DNA of 8,312 nucleotides from an uncultured Clostridia bacterium (lineage in GTDB: Bacteria > Bacillota > Clostridia > TANB77 > CAG-508): NCBI GenBank assembly GCA_947625565.1, contig CANQOU010000047.1:1-8312 (forward strand). The letters run 5' to 3'. A program made the position numbers and the translations under genes. How positions within the stretch are numbered: position 1 is the stretch's first letter; each line of letters opens with the position of its first letter. Under the pieces are notes generated by a model. The model did not search any database. It saw only the letters and a program-made list of their open reading frames with translations, and was not told the DNA's origin. Positions 1 through 4,729 of the stretch are shown one piece after another.

Positions 1-289
1 TAGGTACAAATTTTTTTATTTGTTTTTGTATCTTTTTTATATCTTTTTCCTTATTTAGTCCAACTAGCATTCCTTGTAACATTATTTCTTCATAATATTC
101 ATTTCCTATTTCATTAAGTATTGTTTCTTGGTTATTTTGTACTACTAGTTTTTTTGCATAATTTCTTAATATAGGAATTCTAACTCCAAGTATTTCTCTC
201 TTCATTTTTGGGCATAAATTTTTATGAAATTCTTTATACTTTACATCTGCCATTTCCATTAGTTCTTTTTTTATAATTTCTTCTTTCAT
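1..289 (-). CDS. AlkD-family DNA alkylation repair protein, N-terminal part
   Basis: This leftward reading frame starts at the ATG complementary to 287-289 and stays open for 96 codons to the left edge, so only the N-terminal part is present. Reading the reverse complement, I see the typical opening of AlkD-type proteins: a charged first helix, then KYKEFHKNLCP, then the conserved ILGVRIPILRNYAKKL and a YYEEIMLQGMLVGL stretch. The family is built from HEAT-like helical repeats and excises positively charged alkylated bases such as 3-methyladenine or 7-methylguanine from DNA. The conserved Trp/Asp/Arg residues of the active cleft lie further downstream and cannot be checked. A GGAG ribosome binding site (complement of 301-304) lies 12 bases upstream of the start. 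The gene is divergent from the cotJ operon. The family assignment is by motif recognition; activity is inferred. Confidence 0.88.
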   Translation of the reverse strand, partial: MKEEIIKKELMEMADVKYKEFHKNLCPKMKREILGVRIPILRNYAKKLVVQNNQETILNEIGNEYYEEIMLQGMLVGLNKEKDIKKIQKQIKKFVP

Positions 290-313
290 TTTACTTTATA
301 CTCCTATATATAC

Positions 314-341
314 ATTTTACCATATTTTTGAGTTTTTACAA
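314..341 (-). promoter_or_regulatory. Predicted sigma-A promoter of the alkD-type gene
   Basis: On the minus strand there is a TTGTAA -35 box (complement of 336-341), a 16-base spacer and a TAAAAT -10 box (complement of 314-319), preceded by TGG, which gives an extended -10. The box lies just upstream of the GGAG site of the alkD-type gene. The 15 bases from 314 to 328 recur exactly at 2115-2129 in the promoter of the 107-aa gene. Confidence 0.55.
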
Positions 342-349
342 GTTATTTT

Positions 350-379
350 GTCGCATTTTTTTGGTTTGGTACATATAAT
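350..379 (+). promoter_or_regulatory. Predicted sigma-E-type sporulation promoter of cotJABC
   Basis: GTCGCATT (350-357) and CATATAAT (372-379) are separated by 14 bases. Recalled from Bacillus subtilis, mother-cell sigma-E promoters resemble GTCATATT, about 14 bases, CATACAAT, so the -10 box and spacing fit well and the -35 box is a partial match. Expression of cotJ by sigma-E is established in B. subtilis; here it is inferred from sequence. The Shine-Dalgarno of cotJA follows at 389-394. Confidence 0.55.
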
Positions 380-401
380 GTCAATAAAAGGAGGAATAAA
401 A

Positions 402-749
402 ATGTTTAGAAGATATCAAAAATGTTGCTGTATGAATAACAATTGTCAAAATGAAAATATGTCTGATATGCTAGAAACAAAATGTTCACAAGTACAATCA
501 TATGAAAATGATTTTGATAGTTGTGGCTGTGGATTTGATGAAGAAAAAAGTCTATTTCCTTCAAATCCAATGCTTGCACAAAGCTATGTTCCTATTCAAT
601 ATATGGATAAAACTTTTAAGCCTTGTGTTGGTTTAAAAATGGGAACAATTTTCCCTGAACTTGTTAGCCCTTATATGCCTTGTCAAGACATGGAAGAAAT
701 GAAATATATAGAGGCAACAAATACAATTGGAAAGGGGTGCAATCAATAA
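402..749 (+). CDS. cotJA: Spore coat-associated protein CotJA
   Basis: This is a 115-aa protein with the CotJA family core near residues 50-93: LFPSNPMLAQSYVPIQY followed by LKMGTIFPELVSPY. CotJA belongs to the inner spore coat in Bacillus and is thought to act with CotJC. The ATG at 402 is chosen because AAAGGAGG lies 7 bases upstream; an in-frame TTG at 348 has no such site and would place the start upstream of the predicted promoter. The N-terminal 45 residues precede the conserved core and are rich in Cys, Asn and Met, with CCC at residues 8-10 and CGCG at 41-44; ten cysteines occur in all. B. subtilis CotJA is shorter, about 82 aa. The stop codon TAA overlaps the cotJB start by one base (TAATG), suggesting translational coupling. 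Its exact structural role is unknown. Confidence 0.93.
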   Translation: MFRRYQKCCCMNNNCQNENMSDMLETKCSQVQSYENDFDSCGCGFDEEKSLFPSNPMLAQSYVPIQYMDKTFKPCVGLKMGTIFPELVSPYMPCQDMEEMKYIEATNTIGKGCNQ

Positions 750-1072
750 TGTTAGAAGAAAATAGAAATTGTGGTTGTAATTGTGGTAATGAAAATGAAA
801 TGATGAATAATAACGATTATGACTGCGAAACAAGACGTGAAATGATGCAACAAATTCAAGCTTTGAATTTTGCCATTATTGAACTTGGTTTATATTTAGA
901 TACTCACCCGGAAGACCAAAAAGCACTTTGTTTGCACAATAAATACTGCAAAGAGCTTGATGAATTAGAAGAACAATACCAAAAGGCATTTGGTCCTTTA
1001 ACAATTAAATTCCCATGCAATAAGTGGAGATGGTTAGAAGAACCTTGGCCTTGGGAAAGGGGGAATTTCTAA
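749..1072 (+). CDS. cotJB: Spore coat protein CotJB
   Basis: The 107-aa product matches CotJB. It has a helical central part with FAIIELGLYLDTHPEDQKAL at residues 41-60, FGPL at 81-84 and the characteristic Trp-rich end KWRWLEEPWPWERG. The ATG at 749 shares its A with the cotJA stop codon, and AAAGGGGTG (731-739) lies at a suitable distance, inside the cotJA coding end. A longer in-frame ATG at 680 lies within cotJA without a matching site and is rejected. The N-terminus carries a Cys cluster (residues 8, 10 and 12 in NCGCNCGN) resembling those in CotJA and CotJC. The protein is expected in the mother cell and then the spore coat. It is required with its partners for CotJ assembly in Bacillus; no enzymatic role is known to me. 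Confidence 0.93.
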   Translation: MLEENRNCGCNCGNENEMMNNNDYDCETRREMMQQIQALNFAIIELGLYLDTHPEDQKALCLHNKYCKELDELEEQYQKAFGPLTIKFPCNKWRWLEEPWPWERGNF

Positions 1073-1692
1073 TGTGGACTTATAATAAAATGCTAGAATA
1101 TCCAATAAATATCAAATGTACTGATCCAAGACTTGCTAAAGTAATCATCTCTCAATATGGTGGGCCAGATGGTGAATTAGCAGCCTCTTTAAGATATTTA
1201 TCACAAAAATTTGGTATGCCTGACCAAAATGCTAAAGCAATTTTAAATGATATTGGTACTGAAGAACTTGCTCACTTAGAAATGGTTGGAACCATTGTAC
1301 ACCAATTAACTAAAGATGCTTCTGTTGAAGAAATTGAAAAAGCAGGTTTAGCACCATATTATACAGACCATGGAGTTGATGTATATCCTTCTTCTGCTAG
1401 TGGTGTTCCTTTTACAGCAGCATATATAGCTTGTAAAGGTGACCCTATTGCTAACTTACAAGAAGATTTAGCTGCAGAGCAAAAAGCTAGAGCAACTTAT
1501 GAAAAACTAATTAACTTATGTCGTGATAACCCAGATGTTATTGATCCTCTTCGTTATTTAAGACAAAGAGAAGTTGTTCACTTCCAAAGATTTGGTGAAG
1601 CACTTCGTGGCGTTCAAGATAAATTAGCACAGAAAAAATTTTATATGAATGATATGAAACCATTAGATAATGATTGTGGTTGTAATAAATAA
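1072..1692 (+). CDS. cotJC: Spore coat protein CotJC, manganese catalase family
   Basis: The 206-aa product is a ferritin-like four-helix protein of the manganese catalase family. Likely di-manganese ligands are in place: E35 in GELAAS, the E65-x-x-H68 pair in EELAHLE, E136 in EDLAAEQ, and E167-x-x-H170 in REVVHFQRF. A peroxide-removing role in the spore coat is therefore plausible, although this is inferred. The length fits CotJC and is shorter than classical manganese catalases of about 270 aa. The start at 1072 overlaps the cotJB stop by one base, with AAAGGGGG at 1056-1063; an upstream in-frame ATG at 1024 lies inside cotJB and is rejected. The tail DCGCNK (residues 201-206) repeats the Cys-Gly-Cys motif of the two partner proteins. 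A hairpin begins about 20 bases after the stop. Confidence 0.95.
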   Translation: MWTYNKMLEYPINIKCTDPRLAKVIISQYGGPDGELAASLRYLSQKFGMPDQNAKAILNDIGTEELAHLEMVGTIVHQLTKDASVEEIEKAGLAPYYTDHGVDVYPSSASGVPFTAAYIACKGDPIANLQEDLAAEQKARATYEKLINLCRDNPDVIDPLRYLRQREVVHFQRFGEALRGVQDKLAQKKFYMNDMKPLDNDCGCNK

Positions 1693-1712
1693 AATACTAA
1701 AATTATATAAAT

Positions 1713-1736
1713 AAGAGGATTCAAAGGAATCCTCTT
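1713..1736. terminator. Bidirectional hairpin between cotJC and the 107-aa gene
   Basis: AAGAGGATTC (1713-1722) and its perfect inverse GAATCCTCTT (1727-1736) form a 10-bp stem with an AAAG loop. It lies between two convergent genes. The T-rich tail is modest on both strands (TTTGTT on the plus strand, ATTTAT on the minus strand), so termination is likely but the hairpin could also act mainly as a 3' stabiliser. Confidence 0.65.
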
Positions 1737-1742
1737 TGTTGC

Positions 1743-2066
1743 CTACGCGAAGCAAGTTCCAATGAGGGTAATGGGTCCATGGAACCTTTTACTGTCGTTC
1801 AGGATTTTGTCAAAAAATTCCTGTTCAGAAAGTTTTTCCACTGGAATTGCCATATATCCAGGCATTTTCAGATTGTTCCACTTCAAGTCGACTGAGTGAA
1901 CTTCTCCGTCAGCAAGATGTATCATTACATCCTCGTAAGCCTCATTTCCTGGCTTTAATGTTGAAGCATATTCATCCTTAAGTGTCCAGTTGGACCAAAT
2001 TACAAGCCCTCTTGCTTTGTTTTCTTTAGCAGTTTTCATAAACCGCTTCAGCATTTTTTCTGTCAT
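1743..2066 (-). CDS. Hypothetical protein, 107 aa, of unknown function
   Basis: I do not recognise this family. The gene reads leftward from an ATG (complement of 2064-2066) with a strong AGGAGG site (complement of 2073-2078) seven bases upstream and a good sigma-A promoter, so it is very probably real. The product is soluble-looking, with no signal peptide or membrane segment. It begins with a basic amphipathic helix (KMLKRFMKTAKENKARG), continues with GLVIWSNWTL and a strand-like DVMIHLADGEVHSVDL segment, and ends in FHGPITLIGTCFA. No catalytic motif is evident. By hand count the GC content is about 41 percent, clearly above the neighbouring genes. Codons rare in the window, such as CGC/GCG-type and CTG/CAG choices, are more frequent, suggesting acquisition from another lineage. 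It is convergent with cotJC and shares the hairpin at 1713-1736. Confidence 0.75.
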   Translation of the reverse strand: MTEKMLKRFMKTAKENKARGLVIWSNWTLKDEYASTLKPGNEAYEDVMIHLADGEVHSVDLKWNNLKMPGYMAIPVEKLSEQEFFDKILNDSKRFHGPITLIGTCFA

Positions 2067-2114
2067 AGTTGTCCTCCTTGTTTTTTTGTAGGCAAAATAT
2101 ATTGTTACCCTTTT

Positions 2115-2143
2115 ATTTTACCATATTTTCACAAAAAAATCAA
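2115..2143 (-). promoter_or_regulatory. Predicted sigma-A promoter of the 107-aa gene
   Basis: The minus strand has TTGATT (complement of 2138-2143), a 17-base spacer and TAAAAT (complement of 2115-2120), with TGG immediately before the -10 box. Spacing is ideal. About 48 bases separate the -10 box from the start codon. The native-looking promoter matches that of the alkD-type gene over 15 identical bases. Confidence 0.62.
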
Positions 2144-2158
2144 TACAATATATAGTCC

Positions 2159-2195
2159 AAAAGCAGTCTGCTAAATTATTTGCGAGACTGCTTTT
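2159..2195 (-). terminator. Hairpin terminator after the 69-aa membrane protein gene
   Basis: AAAAGCAGTCT (2159-2169) pairs perfectly with AGACTGCTTTT (2185-2195), giving an 11-bp stem with a 15-base loop. On the minus strand it starts 17 bases after the stop codon of the membrane protein gene and ends in TTTT, which fits an intrinsic terminator. It also insulates the promoter of the 107-aa gene immediately beyond it. Confidence 0.7.
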
Positions 2196-2212
2196 GAATT
2201 GAGAATTTTAGC

Positions 2213-2422
2213 CTATCTGAAAAAGATTATTGCTATTACAATAAGTGCTATCAATGATATTATAGCTTTTGCTGCATCTTCTTTAAGTCCTAACTTACGA
2301 AATGCATTTACTAAGCTATCATATATATACATAAATAGCGGTTTTGTAATTGCCCACAATATCCGGAAAAATATCAAATAGACTAGTAGCATAATAATTA
2401 GGAAACCAAATATGTATCCCAT
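2213..2422 (-). CDS. Small membrane protein with two helices, 69 aa, unknown function
   Basis: This leftward gene encodes a very hydrophobic protein. A first membrane segment covers about residues 3-26 (rich in Ile, Leu, Phe), a short amphipathic linker with FRKLGLKEDAAK lies at about 41-52, and a second membrane segment runs from about 53 to the C-terminus, ending FFR. The ATG (complement of 2420-2422) has a perfect AGGAGG site (complement of 2429-2434) six bases upstream. A well-spaced promoter precedes it and a strong hairpin follows it, so it is a monocistronic unit. An opposite-strand frame over the same bases lacks such signals. I do not recognise the family. The hydrophobic helix pair could suggest a small regulatory or stress-related membrane protein, but nothing in the sequence fixes a function. 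Confidence 0.72.
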   Translation of the reverse strand: MGYIFGFLIIMLLVYLIFFRILWAITKPLFMYIYDSLVNAFRKLGLKEDAAKAIISLIALIVIAIIFFR

Positions 2423-2466
2423 AATGTTCCTCCTATTTTTATTTAATAATACTTACTACATTATTT

Positions 2467-2495
2467 AATATAACACATTTTTCCTTTATTTGCAA
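2467..2495 (-). promoter_or_regulatory. Predicted sigma-A promoter of the 69-aa membrane protein gene
   Basis: The minus strand carries TTGCAA (complement of 2490-2495), 17 bases, then TATATT (complement of 2467-2472) with TGT directly before it. It is back-to-back with the proposed tsaC promoter, whose -35 box starts 12 bases away. Confidence 0.58.
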
Positions 2496-2507
2496 CATTA
2501 TGTATAT

Positions 2508-2536
2508 TTGCATAAATTACAAATTTATGATACAGT
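2508..2536 (+). promoter_or_regulatory. Possible sigma-A promoter of tsaC
   Basis: TTGCAT (2508-2513), 17 bases, and TACAGT (2531-2536) with TGA just upstream form a weak but correctly spaced promoter. It ends 28 bases before the tsaC start, leaving room for the AAGGA ribosome binding site at 2551-2555. Confidence 0.4.
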
Positions 2537-2564
2537 AAGAAATGAGAAAGAAGGAAATAATTAT

Positions 2565-3137
2565 ATGGATTTAGATTTGAAAACACATGCTAATATAATA
2601 AAAAATGGTGGTTTAGTTATATTTCCAACAGAAACAGTATATGGCATTGGTACTAATGCATTTAATGAAAATGCTGTAAAAAGACTATATGATGTAAAAA
2701 AAAGGCCTTTAAATAAGCCTATTAGCTTATTAGTTTCAAACATGGATATGGTAAATCAAATAGCTAAAGATATTAGTGATATAGAATATGAATTGATGAA
2801 AAAATATTTTCCTGGTCCTTTCACTATTATTTTAAAAAAAAGTAATCTTGTACCAGACATTGTAACTGCAAATCAAGATACAGTTGGTGTTCGTATGCCT
2901 AGTAATGAAATTGCTTTAAAACTAATTGAATATGCAAATGTTCCTATTGCCGCTCCTAGTGCTAATATTTCTGGGAAACCAAGTGGAACAAATATAGATA
3001 TGATTGCAAAAGATTTTGATGGCAAAGTTGATTTCATTATTGATGATGGTAAAAGTAATTTAGGTATTGCATCTACAATTGTTCAAGTCGTTAATGGTGT
3101 ACCTAAAGTTCTAAGACAAGGTAGCTTAAAAATTTAA
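2565..3137 (+). CDS. tsaC: L-threonylcarbamoyladenylate synthase (TsaC/YrdC family)
   Basis: This cytoplasmic enzyme makes threonylcarbamoyl-AMP from threonine, bicarbonate and ATP, the first step of the universal t6A37 modification of ANN-decoding tRNAs. The 190-aa product is a single YrdC domain: GGLVIFPTETVYGIG at residues 16-30, KKRPLNKPISLLV with its conserved Lys-Arg and Lys-Pro pairs, YFPGPFTIIL, VGVRMPS, and the nucleotide-binding APSANISGKPSGT. It lacks the C-terminal extension of Sua5, so it is of the short TsaC type. The ATG at 2565 is preferred because AAGGA lies nine bases upstream and MDLDLKTHANIIKNGG aligns with usual N-termini; an in-frame TTG at 2490 would overlap the divergent promoter region. 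The gene stands alone between divergent and convergent neighbours and ends in a strong terminator. Its tsaB, tsaD and tsaE partners are not in the window. Confidence 0.94.
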   Translation: MDLDLKTHANIIKNGGLVIFPTETVYGIGTNAFNENAVKRLYDVKKRPLNKPISLLVSNMDMVNQIAKDISDIEYELMKKYFPGPFTIILKKSNLVPDIVTANQDTVGVRMPSNEIALKLIEYANVPIAAPSANISGKPSGTNIDMIAKDFDGKVDFIIDDGKSNLGIASTIVQVVNGVPKVLRQGSLKI

Positions 3138-3171
3138 AAGAGAATAAACAAATTATTCTCTTTATTTTTTT
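3137..3171. terminator. Intrinsic terminator shared by tsaC and rpe
   Basis: AAAGAGAATAA (3137-3147) pairs perfectly with TTATTCTCTTT (3153-3163) around an ACAAA loop. On the plus strand TTTATTTTTTT follows, a good U-tract for tsaC. On the minus strand the stem starts within the rpe stop codon and ends in TTTT, so it can also end the prpC-prkC-rsgA-rpe transcript. The stop codons of both genes touch or lie inside the hairpin. Confidence 0.8.
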
Positions 3172-3821
3172 AATTCTTTTATAATTTCTCCATAATTAAC
3201 TGCTTTTAGAATTGCTGTTCCTGCAACTAAAATATTGGCACCTGCTTCTTTTACTGCATCTTGTGTATTTAAGTTGATTCCCCCATCTACTTCTATATCA
3301 ACTTCTAAATCATTATTCTTAATAAACTCATTACACTTATTTATCTTTTCTGTCATATCACTTAGAAATGTTTGTCCTCCTTTACCTGGTTCTACAGTCA
3401 TAATTAGTGCTATATGAATGTATGGCAAAAATTTATATATTTTCTCAATATTTGTATTTGGCTTTATAGCTATTCCTACCTTTGAATGTGCTTCCTTTAT
3501 CTCATCTATATATTCTATTACTTCTTCATCTGTTTTGCAAGCTTCATAATGAAAAGTCATAATATTAGGCTCCAAAATACTAAAATCTTCAATTGCCTTT
3601 TTTACATCTTGTACCATAAAATGTACATCTAATGGTAAATTAGAAATCCTTTTTATATATGATGCATATTCTAGCATTTTATCATATGTATTTTTTTCAA
3701 CAAATTTTCCATCCATAACATCTATATGAAAATAATCTGTTTTTCCTTGTTCCAATGCTAAGAATGTTCTTGCTTCTTCTCCTTTTTCTACACTTAATAT
3801 TGATGAAGATACTTCTACCAT
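3162..3821 (-). CDS. rpe: Ribulose-phosphate 3-epimerase
   Basis: The 219-aa product has the TIM-barrel signature of Rpe, which interconverts ribulose 5-phosphate and xylulose 5-phosphate in the pentose phosphate pathway. Visible residues are S7 in SSIL, H32 and D34 in HIDVMDGKFV, H67 in DVHFMV, the phosphate-binding loops EPGKGGQ (144-150) and AGTAI (200-204), and D179 in VDGGIN. H32, D34, H67 and D179 fit the metal ligands and the acid-base pair of the family. Two motifs deviate from common versions: VEPGKGGQ instead of VNPGFGGQ, and IKPNT instead of INPAT. The paralogous allulose-6-phosphate epimerase is therefore a less likely alternative. The start overlaps the rsgA stop by seven bases and has AAGGAG upstream, so it is translationally coupled. 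It is the last gene of the prpC operon. Confidence 0.92.
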   Translation of the reverse strand: MVEVSSSILSVEKGEEARTFLALEQGKTDYFHIDVMDGKFVEKNTYDKMLEYASYIKRISNLPLDVHFMVQDVKKAIEDFSILEPNIMTFHYEACKTDEEVIEYIDEIKEAHSKVGIAIKPNTNIEKIYKFLPYIHIALIMTVEPGKGGQTFLSDMTEKINKCNEFIKNNDLEVDIEVDGGINLNTQDAVKEAGANILVAGTAILKAVNYGEIIKELKK

Positions 3822-4705
3822 TTATGTTTCTCCTTTTCTTTTAATTCTTCGTAAATTTTACAAAATCTTAAATATCTATCTTGTGAAATTTCACCTTTTT
3901 CTACTTCTTTTTTGATTTCACATTGTTCTTCTTTAATATGTGTACATCCTACAAATTCACAATTTTGTATGTATGGTTTAAACTCTACAAAGCATTTATC
4001 TAGTTCTTCTTTTGGTATCTCAGAAATATCAAAAGTTGAAAATCCAGGAGTATCTGCTATATATGTATCTTTATCAATTTCATATAATTGAATTGCAGTA
4101 GTTGTATTTTTTCCTCTTTGATTTTTTTGACTAACTTCTCCTTCTTCTGTTATTGGTTTTTCAAATATTGCATTTATTAAAGTTGATTTTCCAACACCAG
4201 AATTTCCAGAAAATGCGTTGATATTGCCTTTTAATTGGTTCTTTAACTCTAAAACACCTATATTTTCATTTGCCTGCGTTTCTAGAACTTCATATCCTAA
4301 TTTTTGATAAATTTGTTTAATCATTTTAAAATCTTGTTTTTTATCTAAATCTATTTTATTTAATACAATTAAACTTTTTATATGGAAAAACTCAGCTAAT
4401 GCTAATTGTTTATCCAGAAGCAACAAATCTGGTTTTGGCTTTTGACTAGATAATACAAAGACCATTTGTGTAATATTTGCTACTTTGGGTCTTTTAAATA
4501 ATACTTTTCTAGTTTTAATTTCTTCAATAACTGCTTTTCTATTTTTTTCATCCTCTACAAAAATTTTTACTATATCACCAACAACAGGGGAGATTTCTTG
4601 TTGTTTAAATCTCCCCCTAGCAATTGTTTGATATTCTCCTTGTTCTGTTTTTACAATATATTGGTTTGAAACATTTTTTATAATATGCCCTTCTATATGT
4701 TCCAT
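3815..4705 (-). CDS. rsgA: Small ribosomal subunit biogenesis GTPase RsgA
   Basis: RsgA (YjeQ, YloQ, CpgA) is a circularly permuted GTPase that binds the 30S subunit and assists late maturation. The 296-aa product has an N-terminal OB fold (about residues 1-68), then the GTPase motifs in the permuted order G4-G1-G3: NKID at 116-119, GNSGVGKS at 167-174, and DTPG at 218-221, with a T-rich switch RGKNTTTA between them. A C-terminal zinc finger follows, with C249, C254, H256 and C262. The length is normal. The start (complement of 4703-4705) has AGGAA a few bases upstream, and 24 bases separate it from the prkC stop. In Bacillus CpgA is a substrate of PrkC, which fits this operon order; phosphorylation here is inferred. 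It overlaps rpe by seven bases. Confidence 0.96.
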   Translation of the reverse strand: MEHIEGHIIKNVSNQYIVKTEQGEYQTIARGRFKQQEISPVVGDIVKIFVEDEKNRKAVIEEIKTRKVLFKRPKVANITQMVFVLSSQKPKPDLLLLDKQLALAEFFHIKSLIVLNKIDLDKKQDFKMIKQIYQKLGYEVLETQANENIGVLELKNQLKGNINAFSGNSGVGKSTLINAIFEKPITEEGEVSQKNQRGKNTTTAIQLYEIDKDTYIADTPGFSTFDISEIPKEELDKCFVEFKPYIQNCEFVGCTHIKEEQCEIKKEVEKGEISQDRYLRFCKIYEELKEKEKHKW

Positions 4706-4729
4706 TCAAATTCCTTTCTTTTACGTTAA

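Noticed and set aside
348..401. TTG-initiated N-terminal extension of CotJA
   Set aside because: It overlaps the predicted promoter and lacks a ribosome binding site; the ATG at 402 has AAAGGAGG.
633..833. Minus-strand frame across the cotJA-cotJB junction
   Set aside because: It is the antisense shadow of two well-supported genes and has no start signals.
2199..2381. Plus-strand 60-aa frame opposite the small membrane protein
   Set aside because: There is no ribosome binding site, it begins inside the terminator region, and the minus-strand gene has full expression signals.
2490..2564. TTG-initiated extension of TsaC
   Set aside because: It covers the divergent promoter region and adds residues not expected in YrdC proteins; the ATG at 2565 has AAGGA.
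2435..2564. Possible riboswitch or leader RNA before tsaC
   Set aside because: The region is short and AT-rich, and I see only promoter boxes and no conserved RNA motif or terminator-antiterminator pair.
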